Part shown: in pieces, positions 50,293 to 57,173 of the stretch
How the letters are laid out: each line of letters starts with the position of its first letter
How positions within the stretch are numbered: the first letter of the stretch is position 1
Assembly: GCF_000494755.1 (NCBI RefSeq)
Contig: NC_022657.1
Location: 3,076,001-3,140,000, forward strand
Origin: Amorphoplanes friuliensis DSM 7358
GTDB taxonomy: Bacteria; Actinomycetota; Actinomycetes; Mycobacteriales; Micromonosporaceae
Direction: 5' to 3'
Length of the DNA: 64,000 nucleotides
Program-made: the position numbers and the translations under genes
Notes under the pieces: generated by a model
What the model saw: only the letters and a program-made list of their open reading frames with translations
Told to the model about the DNA's origin: nothing
Database searches by the model: none

Positions 50293-51024
50293 GTGACGAC
50301 GTGGTCGCAGCAACCGTCCCTCCCGCCGTCGATGGCCGGGAACCCGCTGACGGAGACCCTGATCGCCCTGGCGGGAACACCAGACGACGCCTCCTGGATC
50401 GACACGCAGCTGCTGACCATCGCCCAGTCGAGCGCCGACCTGATCACGGCGATCGCCTACGCCTCGGTCACCGCGTACCGCGAGGATGCCGTCACCACGG
50501 TCGCCACCACCAGCGACATCGCCCGCACCGTCGACCAGGCCCAGTACGACGACCAGACCGGCCCGTGCCTCGAGGCCCTGGACACCGCGGCTCCCACCCC
50601 CGTGCCCGACATCTCGGCGACCATGCGCTGGCCGGGCTTCCGTGACTCCGCGAGCCGGCTCGGCGTCACGGCATCCCTGTCGATCCCCCTGTTCGCCGGT
50701 CGGGGCGTCTCGGTCGCGGCCCTCAACCTCTACAGCCGTGACGCGTACGACCTGGCGCCGCTGATCGCCGCCGTCAGCGCCGCCTACGACCCCGCCGCCA
50801 CCCCCGCCGACGAACCCCTGGAGCCCGGTGGCGAAGCCCTCATCGCCGGCCTGATGGGTGCCTTCGCCGTGCGGGCCCGCATCCAGCAGGCCATCGGAGT
50901 GATCATGGCAACGTCCCACCGGACCGCGGACGCCGCGTACCTCGTGCTCCGCATGCGCGCGGCCGAGAAAGGAACCACCCTGGCGGACACCGCCACCGCC
51001 GTCATCACCGAGCAACAGGTCTGA
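50293..51024 (+). CDS. GAF-ANTAR regulator 3
   Basis: A 243-residue, more divergent member: GAF core YDDQTGPCLEALDTAAPTPVPDISATMRWPGF, SLSIPLFAGRGVSVAALNLYSRD, and an ANTAR domain RARIQQAIGVIMATSHRTADAAYLVLRMRAAEKGTTLADTATAV. Its N-terminus differs from the other two (TTWSQQPSLPPSMAGNPLTETLIAL). The start is a GTG at 50293 with AAGGA six bases upstream; 38 bases separate it from gene 2. The 3' end overlaps the convergent XRE gene by 20 bases. Regulated targets are not identifiable here. Confidence 0.9.
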   Translation: MTTWSQQPSLPPSMAGNPLTETLIALAGTPDDASWIDTQLLTIAQSSADLITAIAYASVTAYREDAVTTVATTSDIARTVDQAQYDDQTGPCLEALDTAAPTPVPDISATMRWPGFRDSASRLGVTASLSIPLFAGRGVSVAALNLYSRDAYDLAPLIAAVSAAYDPAATPADEPLEPGGEALIAGLMGAFAVRARIQQAIGVIMATSHRTADAAYLVLRMRAAEKGTTLADTATAVITEQQV

Positions 51025-51892
51025 CCGACCCCCGGTCGGTCCCGTGGGTGGCGGCCCAGGAGGCGAGCAGGCGCAGGGCGTCCTCGGTGGGGGAGGCGGG
51101 CTCTGCGGCGTACAGGGTCATGGTGAGGTCCGGATCGGCACGCAGGTCCATGCTTTCGTAGGCGAGCTCGAGGTCGCCGACGGCGTGATGGTGAAAGGTC
51201 TTGACCCCGGTGCCGTGGGTGCGCACGTTGTGGGAGCCCCAGCGGCGGCGGAAGTCGTCGCTGCGGGTGGACAACTCCCCGACCAGGTCGTGCAGGCCTT
51301 TGTCGTGAGGGTCCTTGCCGGCCGCGGTACGCAGGTTCGCGACGGTCATGTCCGCGGCGACGTCGAAGTTCGGGTAGAACCGGCGGGCCGCGCTGTCCAG
51401 AAACGTGAACCGGGCGAAGTTCGGCGGCCGGGACGGATCGGCGTAGACGTCGCTGTACATGGCGCGTCCGAGGTGGTTGGCGGCCAGCAGGTCCTGGCGG
51501 TTGTTGACGACGATGGCCGGGCCGGTGGTGATCGTGTCCAGCGACCACTGCAGGCTGGGCCGGATCTGCGTCTGCCGGGGCCGGCGGTGCGGGCGCAGGA
51601 CGGCGTTGCTCCCGTCGGCCTCGTGGGCCAGGCGCAGCAGGTGGGCGCGTTCGGCGTCGTCGAGCCGCAGGGTGCGGGCGATCGCCTCGAGGACACCGGG
51701 GGAGACCCCGGCGAGGGCGCCGCGCTCGAGCTTGGCGTAGTACTCGACGCTCATGCCGGCCAGGGCGGCGACCTCACTGCGGCGCAACCCGGGCACGCGG
51801 CGCTGGCCGGTGGCGGGCAGACCGGCCTGCTGCGGACTGATCTTTGCGCGGCGGGTGGTGAGGAACTCGCGGACCTCGGCTCGGTTGTCCAT
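51005..51892 (-). CDS. XRE-family regulator (MmyB-like ligand domain)
   Basis: A 295-residue regulator with an N-terminal XRE HTH (VPGLRRSEVAALAGMSVEYYAKLERGALAGVSPGVLEAIARTLRLDDAE) and a C-terminal MmyB-like domain that binds an aromatic or fatty-acid-like ligand in related proteins (PALQW-like RPSLQWSLDTITTGPAIVVNNRQDLLAANHLGRAMYSDVY). ATG 51892 is preceded by no strong ribosome site but the frame further upstream lies in the shared promoter. It is divergent from a zinc alcohol dehydrogenase operon with 132 bases between, a typical arrangement for this class, so it probably represses that operon. Confidence 0.9.
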   Translation of the reverse strand: MDNRAEVREFLTTRRAKISPQQAGLPATGQRRVPGLRRSEVAALAGMSVEYYAKLERGALAGVSPGVLEAIARTLRLDDAERAHLLRLAHEADGSNAVLRPHRRPRQTQIRPSLQWSLDTITTGPAIVVNNRQDLLAANHLGRAMYSDVYADPSRPPNFARFTFLDSAARRFYPNFDVAADMTVANLRTAAGKDPHDKGLHDLVGELSTRSDDFRRRWGSHNVRTHGTGVKTFHHHAVGDLELAYESMDLRADPDLTMTLYAAEPASPTEDALRLLASWAATHGTDRGSVRPVAR

Positions 51893-52024
51893 GTCTCGAC
51901 GGTACGACGGGCGCGGCCGGGCTGGGATGCCCTGCCAGTACACCCATCAGCAGAACCTTTTCCACCCTCCGCCGGCGCGTTTTGCTGGACAGGAGACGAA
52001 CGGTACCGAGAAGGAGAACCAGTC

Positions 52025-53047
52025 ATGCGTGGTGTTGTCATGCACGCCCCGGGCGACGTCCGTGTCGAGGACCGCCCCGACCCCCGGATCGAGCACCCCG
52101 GCGACGCGATCATCAAGGTGTCGGCGGCCTGCGTGTGCGGATCCGACCTGTGGCCGTACCGGGGTGTCGAGAAGCTCGACGGTGCGACACCGATGGGCCA
52201 CGAGTACGTCGGCATCGTGCAGGAAGTCGGCAGCGAGGTCACTACCCTGAAGCCGGGTCAGTTCGTCGTCGGCTCGTTCTGGGCCTCCGACAACACCTGC
52301 GAGATCTGCCGGGCCGGATACCAGTCGGGCTGTGTGCACCGGGTCCTGATGGGCACGGTCGGCACCCAGGCGCAGTACGCGCGGATCCCCCTCGCCGACG
52401 GCACGCTGGTCGCCACACCCGAGGTACCGCCGGCGGACCTGATCCCGGGCTACCTGGCGGCCTCGGACGTGCTCGGCACCGGCTGGTTCGCGGCGGTCGC
52501 CGCCGAGGCCGGCCCCGGCAAGACGGTCGCGGTCGTCGGCGACGGCGCTGTCGGCCTGCTCGCGGTGCTGGCCGCCCGGCAGCTGGGCGCCGAGCGGATC
52601 ATCGCGATGAGCCGGCACGAGCCCCGGCAGCAGCTGGCCCGCGAGTTCGGCGCCACCGACATCGTCACCGAACGCGGCGACGAGGGCATCGCGCGCATCA
52701 AGGACCTGACCGGCGGGCTGGGCGCGCACTCGGTCGTCGAGGCCGTCGGCACCCAGGAATCGATGATGCAGGCCATCAACTCGGCCCGCCACGGCGGACA
52801 CGTCGGCTTCGTCGGCGTCACCCACGACGTGTCCCTGCCTGGCCTGGAACTTTTCGGCGCGCTGGTGCACCTGCACGGCGGGCCCGCCCCGGTGCGCCGC
52901 TTCCTGCCCGAGCTGATGCAGCTGATCGGCGACCGCACCATCGACCCGGGCCGGGTCTTCGACCTCGACCTGCCCCTCGACCGTGCCGCCGAGGGATACC
53001 AGGCCATGGACGAGCGCCGCGCCATCAAGACGCTGCTGCGTCCGTAA
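52025..53047 (+). CDS. Zinc-dependent alcohol dehydrogenase
   Basis: A 340-residue MDR alcohol dehydrogenase. Catalytic zinc ligands: CVCGSDLWPYR (Cys near 38), GHEY near 58-61; structural zinc region CEICRAGYQSGC is partly reduced to three cysteines. The Rossmann motif AVVGDGAVGLLAVLAARQLGA lies near 170-190, and ERII follows. It should oxidise alcohols or reduce aldehydes with NAD(P). GAAGGAG precedes the ATG. It heads an operon divergent from an XRE regulator, followed by a short secreted peptide, a cupin-CMD protein and a cyclophilin-like lipoprotein. Substrate unknown; such operons respond to reactive or aldehyde stress. Confidence 0.9.
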   Translation: MRGVVMHAPGDVRVEDRPDPRIEHPGDAIIKVSAACVCGSDLWPYRGVEKLDGATPMGHEYVGIVQEVGSEVTTLKPGQFVVGSFWASDNTCEICRAGYQSGCVHRVLMGTVGTQAQYARIPLADGTLVATPEVPPADLIPGYLAASDVLGTGWFAAVAAEAGPGKTVAVVGDGAVGLLAVLAARQLGAERIIAMSRHEPRQQLAREFGATDIVTERGDEGIARIKDLTGGLGAHSVVEAVGTQESMMQAINSARHGGHVGFVGVTHDVSLPGLELFGALVHLHGGPAPVRRFLPELMQLIGDRTIDPGRVFDLDLPLDRAAEGYQAMDERRAIKTLLRP

Positions 53048-53080
53048 CCGCTGCCCGTTCACCAAGAAGGGAACACGGAC

Positions 53081-53248
53081 GTGCGCGTGACTCTCGGTAT
53101 GAAGCTGTTGTTCGCTGCGGCCCTCGCGGCGATGTCACTGCCCTGGATCGCAGCCGTGCCGGCCGGTGAGCCGCACACCGGCTCCACCATCGTTCTTGTC
53201 ATCGAGCAGCCCGCTGCCGTGGATCCCCTCTGCCCGGCCGTCCTCTGA
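53081..53248 (+). CDS. Small secreted peptide
   Basis: A 55-codon frame beginning at GTG 53081, with AGAAGGG about ten bases upstream, encodes VRVTLGMKLLFAAALAAMSL and a hydrophobic region typical of a Sec signal peptide, cleavage near PAGE. The mature part (about 30 residues) is short, has one Cys and no known family. It lies between the ADH gene (33 bases after its stop) and the cupin-CMD gene (35 bases before its start), in the same direction, so it belongs to the operon by position. It could also be only a translated leader. Confidence 0.45.
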   Translation: MRVTLGMKLLFAAALAAMSLPWIAAVPAGEPHTGSTIVLVIEQPAAVDPLCPAVL

Positions 53249-53283
53249 CCTTCTTCGCCCCTCGAGATGTGAGGTCCATTCTC

Positions 53284-54369
53284 ATGGAACGTCAAAAAGC
53301 GCCCGAGCAGATGATCACCCGTGTTCAGGATCAAACCTCCGCGGCGGGTCCGTCGGACACCTTCACCGGCACGGTACGCGTCGACACGCTGTTCCCCGCG
53401 GACGCCACAGCCCCGTACTCAGGTGCGTATGTGACGTTCCAGCCCGGCGCCCGCTCGGCGTGGCACACGCATCCGGCGGGGCAACGGCTGGTCGTGACCG
53501 CGGGGGTGGGGCGTACCCAGCAGTGGGACGGTCCGGTGCAGGAGATCCGGGCCGGCGATGTCGTCTGGTGCCCGCCCGGCGTGAAGCACTGGCACGGCGC
53601 CGCACCGGACAGCGTCATGACCCACCTCGCCCTGACCGGGGTGCTGGACGAGCAGGCCGTGACCTGGCTGGAGCACGTGTCCGACGACCAGTACGGCGAC
53701 CACCGGCAGACCGGCGCACTCAGCGAACAGCACGCCGCGCTGGCCCTGATCGGCGCGTCCACCGCCGGTGGTGACCTGCCGCGGCTGACCACGGCGCTGA
53801 CCCAGGCCCTGGACGCCGGTGTGACGGTCAACGAGGTCAAGGAGGCGCTGGTCCAGATGTACGCCTACGCCGGCTTCCCCCGCAGCCTCAACGGCCTCGG
53901 CACGTTCATGACCGTGCTGAAGCAGCGCGAGGACCGGGGGATCAAGGACGAGACCGGCCCGGAGCCGAGCCCGCTGCCCGACCGTACGGACATCCTGGCG
54001 CTCGGCACCCGGACCCAGACCGAGCTGACCGGCGCTCCGGTCACCGGCGCCCTGTTCGATTTCGCACCGGCGATCGACGAGTTCCTCAAGACGCACCTGT
54101 TCGGTGACATCTTCGGCCGCGACAACCTGGACCGGCGCAGCCGCGAAGTGGTCACCATCGCCGCGCTGGCCACGCTGACGGGCACCGAGTCACAGCTGCG
54201 GTCGCACTTCGCCATCGGCCTCAACACGGGTCTGAGCGAGGCCCAGCTACGGGGGCTGCTGCAGGTCCTGGGGCAGGAGGCAGGCAACGCCGCCCGGATC
54301 CTCGACGAGGTCCTCCAGGATGGACAGAAGGAGATGCCATGCCCGCCTTACGCTCAGCCGTCTTCGTAG
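53284..54369 (+). CDS. Cupin plus double CMD-domain fusion protein
   Basis: A 361-residue fusion: a cupin domain (about 35-125) with metal-like ligands in HTHPAGQRLVV (His 61 and 63) and GVKHWHG (His 102 and 104), then two carboxymuconolactone-decarboxylase-like repeats (about 140-215 and 265-340; second repeat includes RRSREVVTIAAL and LRSHFAIGLNTGLS). Neither CMD repeat has a CxxC pair, so a non-redox decarboxylase or sensor function is likely. ATG 53284 is preferred to GTG 53269. The 3' end overlaps the next gene by 31 bases. This fusion is common beside zinc ADH and flavodoxin-like genes in bacteria. Confidence 0.88.
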   Translation: MERQKAPEQMITRVQDQTSAAGPSDTFTGTVRVDTLFPADATAPYSGAYVTFQPGARSAWHTHPAGQRLVVTAGVGRTQQWDGPVQEIRAGDVVWCPPGVKHWHGAAPDSVMTHLALTGVLDEQAVTWLEHVSDDQYGDHRQTGALSEQHAALALIGASTAGGDLPRLTTALTQALDAGVTVNEVKEALVQMYAYAGFPRSLNGLGTFMTVLKQREDRGIKDETGPEPSPLPDRTDILALGTRTQTELTGAPVTGALFDFAPAIDEFLKTHLFGDIFGRDNLDRRSREVVTIAALATLTGTESQLRSHFAIGLNTGLSEAQLRGLLQVLGQEAGNAARILDEVLQDGQKEMPCPPYAQPSS

Positions 54370-54848
54370 CACTGTTGACCGTCGCCGGCTGCGGTGACGC
54401 CGGCAGGCCCGAGAACCCGCCGGTGGGTCCATCAGTCACCGCCCCGGCGAAGCCCGGACCGGGCGGCGCGTCCCGTCAGGAGCAGCAGATGAAGATCAGC
54501 ATCACCATCGGCGGCGAGCGCTTCTCGGCCACGATCCAGGACAGTGCGGCCGGACGCGACCTTGTCGCGCAGCTGCCGCTGACCATCGACATGACCGATC
54601 ACGGCTCGGTGGAGAAGACCGGCCCGTTGCCGTCACCGCTGTCGCTGGCCGGACAACCGGACGGCGCCGACCCCGAGGTCGGAGATGTCGGCTACTACGC
54701 GCCCGGCAACGACTTCGTCCTCTACTACGGCGACCAGTCGTACTTCCCCGGCATCGTGATCATCGGACGCCTGGACGGCGACGCGGCCGGCCGGATCGCC
54801 GGATTGGAAGGTGCCGTCACCGCGACTGTCGACGTCTACGCCCCCTGA
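54339..54848 (+). CDS. Cyclophilin-like domain lipoprotein
   Basis: A 169-residue lipoprotein. The lipobox LTVAGC puts Cys at residue 18, followed by a Pro-rich linker and a cyclophilin-like domain (about 50-168) beginning MKISITIGGERFSATIQDSAAGRDLVAQLP, with GDVGYYAPGNDFVLYYGDQSYFPGIVIIGRL as the conserved centre. The domain family (Cyclophil_like) has no demonstrated prolyl isomerase activity. It overlaps the cupin-CMD gene by 31 bases in a different frame. Homologues usually occur unlinked or with an ADH, here with a secretion signal. Role unknown. Confidence 0.85.
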   Translation: MPALRSAVFVALLTVAGCGDAGRPENPPVGPSVTAPAKPGPGGASRQEQQMKISITIGGERFSATIQDSAAGRDLVAQLPLTIDMTDHGSVEKTGPLPSPLSLAGQPDGADPEVGDVGYYAPGNDFVLYYGDQSYFPGIVIIGRLDGDAAGRIAGLEGAVTATVDVYAP

Positions 54849-54879
54849 GGGAAACCAAGTCTGGGTGACAGGAGCCGTT

Positions 54880-54999
54880 CCGCTGCGGGTGGCTCCCGAC
54901 ATCGCTCTCAAGTTCGCCAACATCGGCGAGGGTGAGCTGCCGGGAATGCGGGCGACCGCCGGGAACATGAGCGCTCTGTGGGCCGGCTTCGCCCGCTCA
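54880..54999 (+). pseudogene. Carboxylesterase C-terminal remnant
   Basis: A short frame reads PLRVAPDIALKFANIG, then GNMSALWAGFARSR. This follows the pattern of the C-terminal third of type B carboxylesterases (DIPxxFxN ... MSxAWxxFARTG). No start, no catalytic serine and no continuation of the family's last strand are present; the reading then continues as unrelated sequence. I regard it as the remains of a deleted esterase gene. Confidence 0.5.
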
Positions 55000-55076
55000 C
55001 GTCCGCGCGGAGCTCGAAAAGTGGCGTCCCGTCGGATCGTCCACAGTGTTCGGAGCGAAGTCTTGAGGAATCCGGC

Positions 55077-55228
55077 CGGCAGCCGACCCCTCGCAGCGCG
55101 CGTATCCGGCGAGCGGTGCTGGACGCGGCGGCCGAACTAATGGTGGAGGCTGGTCTCGCCGCCACGACGGTCGATGCGATCCGGGCCGGTCCGGGGTTTG
55201 CAAGACCACCGCCCGGTGCGCCCGGTAA
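55077..55228 (+). pseudogene. Frameshifted TetR N-terminal remnant
   Basis: A frame ending near 55181 reads RIRRAVLDAAAELMVEAGLA then ATTVDAI, a standard TetR helix 1-2 start. Eleven bases later (one short of the twelve expected for four residues) a different frame reads GVCKTTARCAR to a TAA at 55226-55228, matching GVSKTTxYRR of the recognition helix. A one-base deletion therefore breaks the frame. The rest of the protein is missing. Confidence 0.6.
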
Positions 55229-55256
55229 ATGTCCGGGCGCACGGGGCGCGGGTGGA

Positions 55257-55544
55257 TCAGAAGGGGGGCGCGTCCTCGCCCATCAGCGCCAGGATGACGC
55301 CGCCCTTGCCACTCTTCAGTTTCTGGACGACGACCTTGCCGGTGGCGCCGTCGGGCAGCTCCAGCGTGAAGGTCTTGCCGACCGCGTTCTTGGGGCCGTT
55401 GCCGGCGCTGTTGGCGGGCCGGAAGTCGCCCGCCCAGGACGGGACACCACCCTTACGGGCGGGCTCGGCGAAGAGCGCGGCGGTGCCGGGGGTCCGGGTG
55501 CCGTCCGCGGAAAGGAGGACTGAGGCGCTGCGAAAGGTAGCCAT
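55257..55544 (-). CDS. 95-residue hypothetical protein, paralogue A
   Basis: A 95-residue protein with alternating hydrophobic residues suggesting a beta fold, no signal or TM segment. It aligns along its whole length with the neighbouring gene at 55621: shared features are a VLLSADGT/LILADGA strand, the WAGDFRP/WSGTFRP turn, a LELPDGATGKV/LELPYDRMGTV strand and the same C-terminal LMGEDAPPF/LQGQGPAPF end. No ribosome site precedes the ATG, which suggests leaderless translation or an internal start. No family is recognised. Confidence 0.7.
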   Translation of the reverse strand: MATFRSASVLLSADGTRTPGTAALFAEPARKGGVPSWAGDFRPANSAGNGPKNAVGKTFTLELPDGATGKVVVQKLKSGKGGVILALMGEDAPPF

Positions 55545-55620
55545 ATGCGCTAAGGCTAACCCGGAACGCCCGTGTTGGGGTCATCACAACCGTGCCGTCA
55601 TGCGAACCGGTGGCCCGGAC

Positions 55621-55908
55621 TCAGAACGGTGCGGGTCCCTGACCCTGCAACGAGATCAACAGTTGCGTGGCGAGAAGCTTGCGCATGCCGGTGACATCGA
55701 CCGTGCCCATGCGGTCGTAGGGCAGTTCCAGCTTGAGCCCGTCGGCCGCGTTACGCAGGTCCGTCGTGATCTCGTCCGGGCGGAACGTGCCGCTCCAGCC
55801 GTTGAGACCGCCGCGCTGATTCGTACTGAGGGAGGTCATGCCCGATATGCAGGCGCCGTCGGCCAGGATGAGCCGGGCCGGTCCGGAGTAGGTCGTCGTC
55901 ATAGCCAT
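55621..55908 (-). CDS. 95-residue hypothetical protein, paralogue B
   Basis: A 95-residue paralogue of the gene at 55257, same strand and length, separated by 76 bases. Conserved positions with the other copy include the SWxGxFRP turn, LKLELP strand and the LQGQGPAPF end. It has a GAAGGA ribosome site before ATG 55908 (a second ATG lies at 55902). The compact all-beta pattern and absence of catalytic-looking residues suggest a binding or structural function. Not recognised as a known family. Confidence 0.72.
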   Translation of the reverse strand: MAMTTTYSGPARLILADGACISGMTSLSTNQRGGLNGWSGTFRPDEITTDLRNAADGLKLELPYDRMGTVDVTGMRKLLATQLLISLQGQGPAPF

Positions 55909-56034
55909 GTCCTTCGGGGGGTCGCGCGCATGCCCGGCTCTCGTCGGTGTGACCGATCGCCGTCGGGGGGTGAGGCATCGCGTCCGTCAGTGACGTGCCT
56001 GACCGGAAGGCCCGGCCCGCTGCCGTTGAACGCC

Positions 56035-56068
56035 GAACGGCGGCCCGCTGAAAAGAGGGCCGCCGTTC
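56035..56068 (-). terminator. Terminator hairpin after cspA
   Basis: GAACGGCGGCCC (56035-56046) pairs with GGGCCGCCGTTC (56057-56068) around a ten-base loop, starting 12 bases past the cspA stop on the minus strand. Perfect 12-pair stem. Confidence 0.85.
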
Positions 56069-56080
56069 GCAGTTCGAAGA

Positions 56081-56284
56081 TCAGAGCGGGCGGATGTTCT
56101 CCGCCTGCAGGCCCTTCTGGCCCTGGGTGATGTCGAACTCGACCTTCTGGTTCTCGTCGAGGCTGCGGTAGCCACTCGTCGCGATCGCAGAGAAGTGGGC
56201 GAAGACGTCAGCGCCGCCGTCGTCCGGGGTGATGAAGCCGAAGCCCTTGTCAGCGTTGAACCACTTCACGGTGCCTGTAGTCAT
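56081..56284 (-). CDS. cspA: Cold-shock protein
   Basis: A 67-residue single cold-shock domain that melts RNA secondary structure. RNP1 KGFGFI is at residues 13-18, RNP2 VFAHFSAI at about 27-34. Size and sequence ([25 protein letters not shown]) are standard for the actinobacterial CspA group. Ribosome site GGAG lies about seven bases upstream. A strong hairpin at 56378-56413 lies in its likely 5' leader and a terminator follows. Confidence 0.97.
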   Translation of the reverse strand: MTTGTVKWFNADKGFGFITPDDGGADVFAHFSAIATSGYRSLDENQKVEFDITQGQKGLQAENIRPL

Positions 56285-56377
56285 GTCTGCTCCTTCGCAG
56301 TGTTAGAGGCCGCACTGTGCGGACCCTGACGCCGCCGCGTTGATTACCCTGCGCCGAAACCGACACGACAAACGAAA

Positions 56378-56413
56378 AGCGCCCGAGGGGGTTTTAATAA
56401 CCCATCAGGCGCT
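56378..56413 (-). promoter_or_regulatory. Leader hairpin upstream of cspA
   Basis: On the minus strand AGCGCC pairs with GGCGCT, enclosing an inner GGGTT/AACCC stem, with a TTTTCGTTT stretch directly after. It begins about 94 bases before the cspA start. The shape is that of a terminator, so it may end transcription from upstream or act as a temperature-dependent attenuator in the cspA leader, which in other bacteria is structured. Confidence 0.55.
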
Positions 56414-56584
56414 GTCAAACGTCTACGGAAATCAAAACTGCAACTAGGCCACTGTAGCGCATCTCCCCGCGCCGGTGCCAGGCAGGCGAGTGGATCACCA
56501 AGAAATTGGTACGCCCGGACGTGTCGGATCGACCCCGTGCCGTTCGTGGAGAGGGTGGAACTGCCCGCTCGGAAGGGAACCGAC

Positions 56585-57163
56585 ATGACTGCGATCTACA
56601 CCTGGGACGTCTTCTCCACCCTCGATGGCTACGGCTCGTTCGCCGAGGGCGGCGACTGGGGCGGGTACTGGGGCAAGGAGGGCCCTGAGCTGCTCGAACA
56701 CCGCGCGTCACTGTTCGCCGGCGAGCAGCGCATGGTCTTCGGAGCCACCACGTTCCGCGAGAACGCCGAGATCATGGTCTCGGGCGACGACCCCCACACG
56801 CTGCACGAGTGGAACGTCCGGACGATGCGCATGCCGGCGACGGTGATCTCCTCCACGTTGCGCGACACGCTGGGGTGGCCCGACGCGACGATCGTCAGCG
56901 GGGACGCCGTGGACATCGTCACCCGCCTCAAGCGCGAGTCGGACGTGCCGCTGCGCTCGCAGGCCAGCCTGTCGCTGAACTGGGCCCTGATGGCCGCCGG
57001 CCTGGTCGACCGTTTCCAGGTGACGATCTTCCCCGTCATCTCCGGGCGTACCGGAACCAGCCCGATCCTCGGCGGTGCGGGCGACTTCGACCTCGAGCTG
57101 CTGGAGAGCCGGACCCTCGACGGCCACATCCAGGAGCTCGTCTACCGGCCCGTCCCGCACTGA
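56585..57163 (+). CDS. RibD-C/dihydrofolate reductase-family protein
   Basis: A 192-residue reductase of the RibD C-terminal (DHFR-like) family. The start YTWDVFSTLDGYGSFAEGGDWGGYWGKEGPEL matches the YxxxxSLDG-like opening of the family, RMVFGATTFRE gives the cofactor-binding turn, and PVISGRTGTSPIL is typical of the last third. It should use NADPH; substrate uncertain (the fold is shared by riboflavin and folate enzymes, many members unstudied). ATG 56585 follows GGAAGGG. It is convergent with the AraC gene, ten bases away. Confidence 0.88.
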   Translation: MTAIYTWDVFSTLDGYGSFAEGGDWGGYWGKEGPELLEHRASLFAGEQRMVFGATTFRENAEIMVSGDDPHTLHEWNVRTMRMPATVISSTLRDTLGWPDATIVSGDAVDIVTRLKRESDVPLRSQASLSLNWALMAAGLVDRFQVTIFPVISGRTGTSPILGGAGDFDLELLESRTLDGHIQELVYRPVPH

Positions 57164-57173
57164 CAGCAGCGTG

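Noticed and set aside
51044..52024. Long in-frame extension of the alcohol dehydrogenase
   Set aside because: It runs antisense to the XRE gene with Gly-Val-Gln-Ala composition; the MDR domain starts at 52025 after GAAGGAG.
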